Below are positions 10,838 to 20,459 of a stretch of 64,000 nt of DNA, one piece after another. How positions within the stretch are numbered: the first letter of the stretch is position 1; every line of letters begins with the position of its first letter. Both the position numbers and the translations under genes were made by a program. This DNA comes from Delphinus delphis (lineage: Eukaryota; Chordata; Mammalia; Artiodactyla; Delphinidae). The stretch is from positions 107,072,400 to 107,136,399 of the forward strand of contig NC_082690.1 of the NCBI RefSeq assembly GCF_949987515.2, in the 5' to 3' direction. The notes beneath the pieces are model-generated. The model saw only the letters and a list, made by a program, of their open reading frames with translations, ran no database searches and had not been told where the DNA came from.

Positions 10838-11282
10838 TATTAGTCAAGATTCTCAAGAGAAACAGAACCAATAGGATATATAGAGGTAAATGAATGAGAA
10901 GGTTTATTGTAAGATTGGTTCACTTACAGTGACGGAAGCCAAGAAGTCCCATAGTCTGCCATCTGCAAGCTGGGAACCAGGAAAGCTGGTGTGTGATTCA
11001 GTCTGAGTCTAAAGGCCTGAAAACTTGGTGGGGGGGAGTGGAGGGGGGCGACGGCGTTCAAGCAGAGAGAGCGAATTCTCCCTTCCTCTGCCTTTTCGTT
11101 CTGTTTAGATGATGCCACCCAAATCGGGGAAGGCCATCTGCTTCTGTTAGTCAATTCAAACGCTAATCTCTGCCAGAAACACCCCACAGACACATCCAGA
11201 AATAATGTTTTACCAGCTATCCAGCCACCCCTTAGCCTAGTCAGGCTGACACGTAAGATTAACCATCACAAACACCATCTAC
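10838..11282. repeat. Old interspersed repeat, family not named
   Basis: I recognise a widespread mammalian repeat starting TTAGTCAAGATTCTCAAGAG and ending near GACACGTAAGATTAACCATC, but cannot name the family with confidence. It holds no gene. Confidence 0.5.
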
Positions 11283-11440
11283 CTGCAGGATACTCCCAAC
11301 TTCACATTTCCCGCCCAGGTCTCTGTTCCGAACCCTGGTCCACACATCCCACTATCCAGTCAACATCTCTACTAGCTCCTCCCCCAGACTCACCCTGATC
11401 TCAGGTGGCTGTGAGTGACCACAGTGAGCGGCAGCTTGAA

Positions 11441-11522
11441 GTGGGATCTCAGTTCCCTGGGAATTGAACCCGGACCACAGCAGTGAAAGCACCGAATTCT
11501 AACCACTAGACCACCAGGGACT
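11441..11522 (-). mobile_element. tRNA-Glu-like SINE head
   Basis: The minus strand reads TCCCTGGTGGTCTAGTGGTT, then TTCGGTGCTTTCACTGC and CCGGGTTCAATTCCC. This is the acceptor stem, D arm with A box, anticodon arm (TTC where the CTC isoacceptor has CTC) and T arm with B box of tRNA-Glu. The text loses four bases near the 3' acceptor strand and then continues GAACTGAGATCCCA as in CHR SINEs. It is therefore a SINE head or tRNA pseudogene rather than a working tRNA gene. Confidence 0.7.
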
Positions 11523-11579
11523 ATTGGCTAGGAGCAGGGCCCTGGCTGTCATCTGCTTTGAAGAAAGAATCAGCAAAGA

Positions 11580-12115
11580 GATGAAAAGTATTGAGGCAAG
11601 TGAAGTGTTTATTAGGAGAGAAGAATAGAAAGCACAGGCAGGCTGAGAGACAGAGAGAGAGGCGTGTGCTTTTGGGGGTGGTTTAAACCGTATGGGGGAA
11701 GTTCTTCTAGGTTTCCTCTGGCCAGTCAGCTTGCTTTGTCTGGCTCTGAGTCCATATCTGGTCTGACTCAGGGCCCTCCCCTGTGTGCACATGCATCTTT
11801 TAGCCAAGATGGATTCCAGCGCAAGGGTCTCTGAGAGGTTAACAGAACATATTATGGTCTGGCGCCCCCTCCCTTTAACCTTTCTGCACATGCATAGTCT
11901 GGGAGGGAGTCTCCTTGGCCCCGAGAATGAGAACTATGTGGTCTCTTTGTCTTTTATGCCAGCAGGGCTCAGCCCCTCTCTGTTTCTGCCGTTCCGTTCC
12001 CTTGAAGCGTCCACAGGAGACAAAGTCCAGCTGCTTATCCTGTTCCTGTTATTATCTTTATTTTTAAAGCATAAACAGGAGGTTAGTTGTAAATGTCTAA
12101 ACTGGGGCCCGTCTA
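11580..12115 (-). mobile_element. ERV LTR (cetartiodactyl type), minus strand
   Basis: A reverse poly(A) signal context (GTGTTTATTAGG, about 11606-11617) lies near the left end. Then come conserved blocks such as ACATGCATCTTTTAGCCAAG (11789) and GGCGCCCCCTCCCTTTAACC (11861). I recognise the layout from artiodactyl endogenous-retrovirus LTRs. No gag, pol or env sequence adjoins it, so it looks like a solo LTR. Confidence 0.6.
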
Positions 12116-12308
12116 TCTCCTGCCTCAACCCCACCCACACCCTCCCCAGGTCAGCCAATGGACACTCCAACTTTCAGACCTTACAAGCATCCTCAGTGCC
12201 TCTCGTTTACACACAGCCCCAAATCAAAAGAAGGCTGCGCCTCTCATCTGGATTACTGTGGAGTCTCCTGGGTTCTACCCAGTGATTCTATAAAAATGTA
12301 ACTCAGAG

Positions 12309-12508
12309 GGCTTCCCTGGTGGCGCAGTGGTTGAGAGTCCGCCTGCCGATGCAGGGGACACGGGTTCGCGCCCGGGAGGGTCCCACATGCCGCGGAGCGG
12401 CTGGGCCCGTGAGCCATGGCCGCTGAGTCTGCGCGTCCGGAGGCTGTGCTCCACAATGGGAGAGGCCACACCAGTGAGAGGTCTGCGTACCGCAAAAAAA
12501 AAAAAAAA
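12309..12508 (+). mobile_element. CHR-1 SINE with target-site duplication
   Basis: A CHR-1 body with a short internal deletion near CGCGCCCGGGAGGGTCCC. Copies of AATGTAACTCAGAG end at 12308 and 12520 and form the target duplication. Confidence 0.95.
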
Positions 12509-12718
12509 TGTAACTCAGAGCTCACGGTAGCCTTACAGTAAGTCCCCTACATGCAAACCAGTTCTGTTCCGAGAGCGTGTTCGTAAGTCCAATTTGTTTG
12601 TAAGTCCAACAAAGTCAGCCTAGGTACCCAACTAACACAATCGGCTATATGCTACTGTACTGTAATAGGTTTATAATACTTTTCACACAAATAATACATA
12701 AAAAACAAAGAAAACATT

Positions 12719-13491
12719 TTAAATCTTCCAGTACAGAACCTTGAAAAGTACAGTAACGCTACAACAGCTGGCATCCAGGGGCTGGCATCGAGTGAACAGG
12801 CAGGAAGAGTTACTGACTGGAAGAGAGGAAGTTGGAGATGGTAGAGCTGAAGGATCTTCAGCAGTAGGAGACGGAGGGCAAGCTGCAATTTCACTCATCC
12901 CTGACGCTGATGGCACAGGTTCTAGTTCTTTGCTGGATTCAATTCTATCTACCCTCTTGAAAAAATGATCCAGTGATGTCTGGGTAGTAGCTCTTTTTTG
13001 CCCATCATAGACGACACGGTAGCACTGGATTGCATTCTGAATGGCTGCTGCAACCTTCATGTACTTCATGTACGTTCAGGTCCTGTGCCTCAAAAACTAA
13101 CAGTGCCTTCTCAAATAAAGAAAATCCCCTTGGGCTTCTCTGGTGGCGCAGTGGTTGAGAGTCCGCCTGCCGATGCAGGGGACACGGGTTCATGCCCCGG
13201 TCTGGGAAGATCCCACATGCCGCGGAGCGGCTGGGCCCGTGAGCCATGGCCGCTGAGCCTGCGCGTCCGGAGCCTGTGCTCCGCAACGGGAGAGGCCACA
13301 ACAGTGAGAGGCCCACGTACCGCAAAAGAAAAAAAAAAAGAAAATCCCCTAGCCATTTCCTGCATCATGAACCTCTTTGGTTGTCCAGTTACTTGTTCTT
13401 CCTCTTGTCTCTCTTTGTCCTTTCTCTGGGCCTCCAATTCCATCAGGTCTTCATTAGGAAGTTCCACGTTCGCATCTTTGAAAGTTCGCAA
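12719..13491 (-). pseudogene. Tigger-type transposase C-terminal remnant
   Basis: Two open stretches on the minus strand, 13491 to about 13340 and 13110 to 12719, together resemble the tail of a pogo-like transposase. Recognisable parts are NEDLMELEAQRKDKERQEEE, QPKRFMMQEMARGF and, in the second half, KRATTQTSLDHFFKRVD. The N-terminal DNA-binding region and the DDE catalytic core are missing, and a CHR-1 SINE cuts the frame at 13131-13339. It can have no transposase activity. Confidence 0.7.
13131..13339 (+). mobile_element. CHR-1 SINE nested in the Tigger element
   Basis: Complete CHR-1. GAAAATCCCCT flanks both sides (13120-13130 and 13340-13350), an 11-bp target duplication inside the transposase remnant. 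Confidence 0.96.
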
Positions 13492-13523
13492 CTTGAAGGT
13501 TCCTACGTAGGGGATTTATTATA

Positions 13524-13985
13524 TTCATAATGGCCAAAAAGCAGAGAAGACTGAAAGATCCATCCACTGATGACGGCATACACAAATGTGGTCCATCCGT
13601 ACAATGGAATACTACTGACCCATAAAAAGGAAAGAAGCACTGTCACAGGCTACAAGGACGAACCTTGAAGATGTTACGCTCAGTTAAAGAAGCCAGGCAC
13701 AAAAGGCCACACAAAAGTGTATGGTTCCACTTACATGAAATGTCCAGAACTGTCAAATCCAGAGAGACAGAAGTAAATTAGTGGTTGCCAGGGGCTGGAG
13801 AAAGAGCGAGGGAAAGCAAGTGATTAATAATGAGTACCAGGTTTCTACATGCGCGAGACGAAACTAAAACTAGCAAATGGTGGGGACTGCACAACCTTAT
13901 GAATATACTAAAAACACTGAGTTGTACACTTTAAAAGGGTGAGTTGTAGAGAATGTGAATTACATCTCAATTTTATATATATATA
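13524..13985 (+). mobile_element. L1 (L1M type) 3' end
   Basis: Typical L1 3' text in order: TACAATGGAATACTACTGAC, GTGGTTGCCAGGGGCTGGAG and TTGTACACTTTAAAAGGGTG. A (TA)n stretch follows at 13975-13997. Confidence 0.8.
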
Positions 13986-13997
13986 TATATATATATA

Positions 13998-14640
13998 CTT
14001 TTTTTTTCCTCTAGGTAACTCAGATGGCTTCACTCTTCCACTCACCCTCTACAGGGTCTCAGGGACAGTAAAGCCGCGTTCTTAGCTGGCTCCTCCTAAT
14101 TCACCCCCTCCACTCGCTGGCCACCCCATTTCTCCCCGGCTCTGCTCCTGCAACCTCCGCCCTCCTCTGCTTCTGCTCTTGCTGTGGCTCCGCCCTCTTC
14201 CCCTCAAGCCTACACACCTGGCCCCTCACACCCGGCACGTGCACCTGCACCTTGGGACCCCGCCCTCGCAACGTGCGCCGCCCCACCTCCACACTCCCCA
14301 TTCCCCTATCCTCTTGGCCGCGACTCGCATTAACTTCTGGCTTTCCTGCACTTTCTTATCAGTGTTAGGTAATCTTGTGTCCTGATGCTGTAAGCTCCGG
14401 GCAGGCCGGGCCTTCGGCACTTTGTTCCCGATTTGTCACCAGAACCTACTGCGTGGTACACAGTAGGCGTCAGTAAACGCTAATAAGCATTCAGAAAAAT
14501 AATGAGGATAACTTTAAAAAATCAAGTAGTTATTAAACTTTTAAAACTAAATAAAACTCTGAATAGTCTTTTCTGCACACTGATTTCCAGGGGACACTAA
14601 AGGACATGCATTTTCACAAATGTTAATAAATAAATGCATT
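13998..14640. other. Spacer upstream of FADD
   Basis: Low-repeat DNA, pyrimidine-rich at 14090-14330. Short MIR/L2-like text (CACAGTAGGCGTCAGTAAACG) lies near 14459. No gene seen. Confidence 0.5.
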
Positions 14641-14885
14641 TATTATCGGCATCCGCAGTGCAACTTTCCACAGAAAACACAGCCCGCGCCCGGAGCGTCG
14701 GGACACCCAAGGCCGCACGCCCCCACCCAGAGAGAAGGACGTCAGGGCGCAGGCGCAGAGGTCGGGGGTCCCACCGCCGTCAGCATGTCTGGTGCGCCTC
14801 CTGGCGGCGGCCGCATGCCACGCCCCCACCCCCGGGCGGAAATGGCTACTGTTGGACTCGGGGAGCATGCGCGAGTTCCTGGAGT

Positions 14886-14895
14886 TCTCGCGAGA
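14886..14895. promoter_or_regulatory. TCTCGCGAGA palindrome (BANP-type CGCG element)
   Basis: A perfect 10-bp palindrome in the FADD CpG island, 171 bases upstream of the ATG. This motif is an established CpG-island activator site bound by BANP when unmethylated. Confidence 0.75.
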
Positions 14896-15066
14896 GAAAG
14901 CGGCCCCAAGGGAGACTTCCGGTGAGCGGGGCATCAGAGGCTGGAAGTGGGAACCTCCGCCGCTAGACCGAGGGGCCAGGGCGCTAGAGGAGGCGGGCCA
15001 GAGAGCGGGCGGCGGGCCGGTCCGGGGGAAGCCAGAGGAGGGCCGGGCCCCGCCGCGCCCGCCGCC

Positions 15067-15352
15067 ATGGACCCGTTCCTGGTGCTGCTGCACTCGGTGT
15101 CGCTCAGCCTGTCGAGCAGCGAGCTGACTGAGCTCAAGTTCCTGTGTCAAAGCCGCGTGGGCAAGAGAAAGCTGGAGCTCGTGCAGAGTGGCCTGGACCT
15201 CTTCAACGTGCTGCTGGAGCAGAACGAGATGAGCCGCGAGAACACCGTGCTGCTCCGCGAGCTGCTCGTCTCCCTGCGGCGCCAGGACCTCCTGCGACGC
15301 CTGGGCGACTTCGAGGCGGGCGCGGCGGGCGGGGCCGCGCCGGAGGAGCGAG
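15067..15352 (+). CDS. FADD: FADD coding exon 1 (death-effector domain)
   Basis: FADD is the cytosolic adaptor that links Fas, TRAIL receptors and TRADD to procaspase-8/10 in the death-inducing signalling complex. This exon gives residues 1-95 plus one base (phase 1). The ATG at 15067 has a GCCGCCATGG Kozak context. The death-effector domain covers about residues 3-82. It keeps the hydrophobic-patch residue Phe25 (TELKFLC) and the charge-triad motif RxDL (RRQDLLRR, Arg72/Asp74/Leu75) used for stacking with caspase-8. After the domain comes the Gly/Ala linker EAGAAGGAAPEER. The exon ends ...GAGCGAG with GT at 15353-15354. A minisatellite repeats the last bases of the exon and the donor through the start of intron 1. 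Confidence 0.96.
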
Positions 15353-15595
15353 GTGGGGGCGGGGGCCTGAGGTCTCGGGGTCAGGTGGGGCCGCGCCGGA
15401 GGAGCCAGGCGGGGGCGCGGGCCTGAGGATTGGCGGGGCGTGCGAGGCCGCGCCCGAGGAGCCAGGTGGGGGCGGGGCCGCGCCCGAGGAGCCAGGTGGG
15501 GGCGGGGGTCTGAGGTCGGGGGGCGGGCGGGGCCGCGCCGGAGGAGCCAGGCGGGGGCGGGGGCCTGAGGACTGGGGGGCGCCGGGGGAGGCAGG
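15330..15595 (+). repeat. FADD: GC-rich minisatellite spanning the FADD exon-1 donor
   Basis: At least five imperfect copies of a unit built on GCCGCGCC(G/C)GAGGAGC followed by CAGG(T/C)GGGGGC lie at about 15332, 15391, 15450, 15480 and 15531. The first copy is the real exon end and donor. Copies 3 and 4 retain an AG|GT donor-like junction (after 15465 and 15495), while copies 2 and 5 have GC instead of GT. The intervening text GGGGGCCTGAGG is shared by several copies. Confidence 0.88.
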
Positions 15596-15944
15596 GTCAG
15601 CTGGACCAGCAGTAGTTTCGATCTCCCGGGTGCCTAACTTTTTCCGGGTTCGGTTTGCGTGTGTTTTCTCTAAACAGCCCTGGGAGACAGACGGGTAATA
15701 TACCCACTTTGCAAATGGGAGAACCATAGTGCACAGAAGTTAACAGCCTAAGTTGCAGAGCATGGACACCCATCCCCCAGCCTCAGTATTTTCTCCACCT
15801 CCCCCCTCCCTCCGGGTGAGTTAGAGATTACTCGAAAGGAAAGGACATTGCTAACCTCCTGGGTGGAGTGGAAGGAAGTACACCAGAAGCGTCACAGCAG
15901 GTACGGGTTGGTTGATAAGGGACAGTTTTTGCACAATGGGCCAT

Positions 15945-16040
15945 CAAGGCGTGGTCCTGGCTCTGCCGCTGTCTAGCTGTGTGATCTCAAGAAATAACTT
16001 ACACTTACCTTCCGTGTCTCCATTTCCTCTTCTGTACAAG
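15945..16040 (+). mobile_element. MIR SINE in FADD intron 1
   Basis: MIR core order on the + strand: TGGCTCTGCCGCTGTCTAGC, TGTGTGATCTCAAG, CCATTTCCTCTTCTGTAC. Confidence 0.8.
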
Positions 16041-16274
16041 TGATCAGTAACGCAGGTGCCGACCTCACAGAACTGGAGGAGTTGGCACACAGGCTGACAG
16101 CATATCAGGGATTTGCATTTGAAGATGCAACTTTGCAGGAACCTTCCAAGAAGCATTTTGTCCTTCCTCTTCTCCCTGCCCCCGTCCAGAAACAGCCTTT
16201 TGTAGTCTGTCATGCTGATCTCAGTAGTGACCTTTCAGCAGATGAGGACATAGTAGCCAGAGACTGAGGACTGG

Positions 16275-16702
16275 TGTCAGTCAGGACATCTTCCAGAGTA
16301 AGAATCGGGGTGTTCAGGGCTGGCGTACAAATTACCGTATCTTGGTGGCCTAAAGCAACAGAATTTGATGCTCTTACAGTTCTCGGTCCAGTAGTCAAGT
16401 CAGGGTGTCACTAGGCCGTGGTCCCTCTGGAAGCTCTCGGGGAGGAGCCTTCATGCCTCCTCTGGTTTCTGGGGACTCCAGGCGTTGGCTTGTGCCCACA
16501 TCGCTCCAGTCTCTGCCTCCGTGGCACGTGGTCTTGTCACTGGATTTAGGGCTCACCTGGATAATCCAGGATGATCCCCTCGTCTCAAGATCGTCAACTG
16601 AATCTCATCTACAAAGGCCCTTTTCCAAATAAGTTAACATTCACGGTTCCAAGGGTTTGACGTGGACATACGTTTTAGGGGCCACCATTCAACCCACTGT
16701 AG
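16275..16702 (-). mobile_element. MLT1-type MaLR LTR in FADD intron 1
   Basis: Reverse LTR text: CTAAAGCAACAGAATTTGAT, CTCCAGTCTCTGCCTCCGTG, ACCTGGATAATCCAGGATGA and a GGGGCCACCATTCAACCCAC end. Diverged, without internal retroviral sequence. Confidence 0.75.
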
Positions 16703-16973
16703 GGTGAGATGGGGGAGCAACTCCATCTCCCTGTCCTGAGTAGGTATCTCCGTAACAACACACCCCAACCGTTAAGTCTTCAGAGCAGGCCACGCCTCTT
16801 GGGTAGTGTTTCAGGGTGTGGTTAGCTGGGGCAGGATTGGCCTCTGCAGGAGGACCTCTTGGTACCCAGCCCTTGGGTCAGCACCGAGGAGCCCATCAGG
16901 GAGTGTGGGGTAACCTGTCTCCTAAAGAGCTCCCGTACTCTCTGCTCAGTCATTGTGTTCTTTCCCTCCCCAG

Positions 16974-17323
16974 ACCTGCGGGCAGCGTTTGACATCATCT
17001 GTGATAACGTGGGGAAGGACTGGAGGAAACTGGCTCGTCACCTCGGAGTGTCTGACGCCAAGATTGAAGCCATTGAGGAGAAGTATCCCCGGAACCTGGC
17101 AGAACAGGTGAGGGAGTCGCTGAGAGTCTGGAAGAACAGCAGGAGGGATGATGCGGCCGTGTCCCACCTGGTGAGGGCGCTCAGGGCCTGCCGGCTGAAC
17201 CTGGTGGCAGACCTCATCGAGGAGGGTCAGCGGGCCCGGGCCCTCCAGAGCGACAGTGGGGACCCTGTGTCGCTCTCTGAGTCCTGGGACTCAGACTCGC
17301 CTGCCTCAGGGGCCTCCCGATGA
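16974..17323 (+). CDS. FADD: FADD coding exon 2 (death domain and C-terminal tail)
   Basis: This exon completes a 211-residue FADD (human, as I recall, has 208). The death domain runs from about residue 97 to 181 (DLRAAFDIICDNVGKDWRKL ... LNLVADLIEE). It keeps Asp106, Lys110, Trp112 and Arg117 in LARHLGVSD; the last is a residue known to matter for Fas binding in human FADD. The tail SGDPVSLSESWDSDSPASG is serine-rich. Human FADD carries a phosphorylated Ser194 followed by Pro, but here the aligned Ser195 is followed by Leu, while a new Ser204-Pro205 lies nine residues later. The stop is TGA at 17321-17323. No frame break is seen; the gene looks functional. Confidence 0.96.
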
Positions 17324-18690
17324 CCCAGCTGCTCTTCTCCAGGACCAAAGGCATCTACCCACTCTGAACTTCGGTTCCCTCCACCGCAGTTAACCACGTC
17401 CCATCCGTGCCAGCGCGTGCAGACCCGGCAGGGAGCCGGGTGAGGGCCCACGAGGGCTCTGGACACTGTGATCAGCCTCAGGGAGATGCTTTCATCCCCG
17501 TTAAACGAGTTCCTACCGGAGGACATTGCGAACCACATCTGACACGTAGGAGGGACCTAGATACTAGTTAGGGTTAGAAACCTGGTCGTTGTCCAAGTGA
17601 GGAAGTGCAGAGTGGAACTGGAGGCAAGTCAGTAGTGATGGGGGAGTTGGGCTGGTAGCCAACGCTGTCCAGCTCTGGAGCCCGCACTTGGAACCACTGG
17701 CTCCTTCTGCCAGTGGTTGCCACGGTTGCCAAAGGCTTGGAGGCTGGCGGTGTAGACCCGTCTCCCAGGGCAGGTGGCATGGGGGTGAGGCGATGCCTGT
17801 GAGGTGCTTAGAAGATGTGGACACAGGGCTGGGCAGACGCTAGTTCAGAGAAATATTATGATTCCTGTGATTCCCCAGTGTGTTACTATTTTGTGTCAAA
17901 ACCACTATCTTTCTAATAACAGAGTTGGCAAGGGAGCTGGAGCCTGTGATTTTAAGAAGTGATCTTTCTTCCTGCTTCTCAGGTAACCCTGTTGAAGCAA
18001 GGGCCTTTACAGAGGAAACCTCCACATTACAAAGATTTTTTTCTTCCCATTGATGATGGTTTCATTTTGCATGCTCTCAGAATTCCCATTGTGGTCGGTT
18101 TCAGCGTCCCTGGAAGGTTATTACAGGCCCAACCTGGGAGCAGGGTAGCTGCATTTCATAACAGCTCCGGGGACCACTAACAAGGGGAGTGTTTATGGGG
18201 GTGGGATGAATTAGGAGATTGGGATTGACATACACACACTACTGTGTATTGTATAAAGTGGCAGAGAGCCCAGCGTTCTTGCCTTGCGCCTTCCCGCTGT
18301 GACCTTGGGAAAGCTACTTGTGATGTCATGCCATGCCGCCTTGACCTTGGGTTGCTGAGACCGTAGCAACACTCACCACCAGGCTGTGGACCCAGCCTTC
18401 AGCACATACTTAGTGCCAGGCACTGCTAGGAGCTGGGGTCATGCAGCAGACAAGACAGAAGTGGCCCTACTCTGTTGACCCCGAAAGCCTGGCCAGGAAC
18501 ACAGGTGTTAACCAATTCATCACAAGTTTGGGAGTTGAACCACTTCAGCCCCAGAGTGGCGTGGCCTGGCCCGTTTATGCCCTGAATATTCCCCCGCCTG
18601 CCAGGAGCATCTGCCTGTTGAGGACCTCGGGTCAGGGCTAGTTCTGTGGATAACACACACACACACATCATCATCATCGTCAGTAAATGA
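17324..18690 (+). other. FADD: FADD 3'UTR and downstream sequence
   Basis: No canonical AATAAA occurs in the first 1.4 kb after the stop. The variant AGTAAA at 18682-18687 and TATAAA near 18254 are the only signal-like hexamers I noticed, so the 3' end is not fixed. A short piece of L1 3' end lies at about 18190-18260 (TGGGATGAATTAGGAGATTG) and an L2-like piece at about 18375-18480. A CA/TCA microsatellite sits at 18651-18680. Confidence 0.5.
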
Positions 18691-19478
18691 GAGTGGCTTG
18701 GCTAATGGGTCACTTTGGGACATAGGTGATCTGGAAAATGTGTCCACGTTTCTTGAACAGAGGCAGATTTCAGAGGTGGTGCTAATCTTCTTATGGTTTA
18801 TGGCATATGCTACTGAAATGTGAGGGTGCTAGGCACCCTGGCCTCTGGCCTGCATCCCCCAACACGGTTCCCACACCTGGAAGGAACATCTGCCCTCTGT
18901 CACACCAGGTGTCCTCATGGAGGCTTTGACAGCGCTCAGGATTCTCCAATGCCTGGGACCTGGCACTGGACCGACTCCGTGCCACTTGAGGTGAGGCACT
19001 GGTCCCCCTGGGCACTGACATCCCAAGGCTTCCCTCAGGGAGCTGCTCTGGTCCACGTGGTGAGGATGTTGGAGCAGCCTCAGTAGACAGGTCATGTGAC
19101 CTAATCTCACCACCCAAGGCACAGATCTGAGTTCCAGGACAGAAGAGGTGACGGATGAGAAAGCACCTCCTTCCAGCATTGCTGTCCGCCTCCCAGGCCC
19201 TGGAGATGGGCCAGCCGTGGTGGCTCTGGGCCGCTGGGGCAAAGCTGCAGAGGCTGGTGGTGGGTGAACTTGCACAAGAAACTGGCCCCGGAAGGTGGGA
19301 GCTCAGGGCCAGCTAGAATCCTCCGTTTGTCCAGTCCTCAGTGGTCAGGGGGCTTCCACTGTAGCTGCGCTGCCAGGCATCGAGGTGAGACCGAGCAAGC
19401 AGGCAGCCTGCCCTCAGAAAGCGCAGGATTTCCCCACTTTTGTGACACAAAAGGAAAAGGCACAATAAAAGTGTATAG
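18691..19478. other. Spacer, no gene seen
   Basis: Unique-looking DNA without a recognisable exon or named repeat. Open frames on both strands are uninterrupted by chance only. Confidence 0.5.
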
Positions 19479-19650
19479 AGCGACTTCCCTGGTGGTCCAG
19501 TGGTTAAGACTTCACCTTCCGATGCAGGGGGTGCGTAGGAGAGCTAAGACCCCCATGTGCCTCGCAGCCAAAAAACCAAAACAAGCAATATTGTAACAAA
19601 TTCAATAAAGACTTTAAAAATGGTCCACATCAAAAATTTAAAAAAAAAAG
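19479..19650 (+). mobile_element. CHR-type SINE with long A/T tail
   Basis: Head ACTTCCCTGGTGGTCCAGTG, a shortened middle, then CTCGCAGCCAAAAAACC and AATTCAATAAAGACTTTAAA. GTGTATAG flanks both ends (19471 and 19651). Confidence 0.88.
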
Positions 19651-20076
19651 GTGTATAGAAAAAGCACAAATGCCTATACGGGCCCTAAAAGTGGAAAGGT
19701 ACACAGCAAATTTTGGAGAACAATTCTCTGAATGATAGTTTTTCTGTATGCTATCCATATTTTCCCCGTTTCTGTAACAGTTTCAGTTGTCCGCCAAATA
19801 CCAGTCCCAGGTGTAACGTGGACCGTCATGGGGAGTGTCCTGGAGAGCAGGGCGCCGCGTGGGCTCTCGAGCCTGACCTGAGTGTGAACCGGGGGCTCTG
19901 TCCCTTGGGGCTCCACCTCCCTGAAAAGGGGCCATTAGATAAATATGAAGTGCTTGGCCAAGTCTGTGGCACTATTTTTACCTTAAAAACAAACACACGT
20001 CACCCAGAGCCCCAGAGGTCCGCCAAAGGCTGTTCTCCTCTGTGTGGTCTCAGAACATCGAGCCCGGCCTTTGTGC

Positions 20077-20173
20077 GGCTTGCGGGATCTTAGCTCCCTG
20101 ATCAGGGATTGAACCCGTGCCCCCTGCAGTGGACTCACAGAGTCCTGAGCACTGGACCGCCAGGGAATTCCCG
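20077..20173 (-). mobile_element. CHR-type SINE fragment
   Basis: Reverse SINE: GCGGGATCTTAGCTCCCTGA, TGAACCCGTGCCCCCTGCAG and CTGGACCGCCAGGGAATTCC. The A tail is not preserved. Confidence 0.85.
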
Positions 20174-20459
20174 TTCCAGGTCTTCTCATAACCCGTCCTG
20201 GGACAGACGTGGTTGACATCTAACCAGAACTGTGACCCCGGGGACAGGTCAGCTACACCCCACGTAGGCAGGGAGCTGCTGCCGTTTTTGGACAAAGATT
20301 TCTCACAGCAACTTTCCAAAAAAAACCCATCCCTTTTTTTTTTCAGTCACATAAAATTAATTTTTTCTGATAAAGCTGCACACAAGTCATGTGGTTTACT
20401 TGGAAGCGAAAGTTAAGAGCCACGTTCTGCTCCCAGTCCTTTTCCCCTGAGAAGAAGGG

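Larger units (their letters stand above)
12536..13521 (-). mobile_element. Tigger-like DNA transposon, internally deleted, both ends present
   Basis: The left end CAGTAAGTCCCCTACATGC (12536) and the right end CCTACGTAGGGGATTTATTA (to 13521) are inverted copies. TA dinucleotides flank both (12534-12535 and 13522-13523), as expected for pogo/Tigger elements. Without the later CHR-1 insertion it is about 780 bp, far shorter than an autonomous Tigger. The minus strand still encodes the C-terminal part of a Tigger-type transposase. Confidence 0.8.
14660..15640 (+). promoter_or_regulatory. FADD: FADD CpG-island promoter
   Basis: A dense CpG-rich block surrounds the FADD first exon, without a TATA box. 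It contains an NRF1-like GCGCAGGCGC (14747-14756), GCATGCGC (14865-14872), the palindrome TCTCGCGAGA (14886-14895) and an ETS-type ACTTCCGG (14915-14922). These are the usual parts of a broad housekeeping promoter. The transcription start should lie near 14.86-14.95 kb by position, but no start site is proven by sequence. FADD is broadly expressed, which fits. Confidence 0.8.
15353..16973 (+). other. FADD: FADD intron 1
   Basis: The intron joins phase-1 exons. It begins with the GC-rich minisatellite and holds a MIR (about 15945-16040) and a minus-strand MLT1-type LTR (16275-16702). It ends in the pyrimidine-rich acceptor TTTCCCTCCCCAG (AG 16972-16973). Confidence 0.9.

Noticed and set aside
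15144..15698. 184-codon frame overlapping FADD exon 1
   Set aside because: It is a shifted frame over FADD and the GC minisatellite; the FADD frame matches the family exactly.
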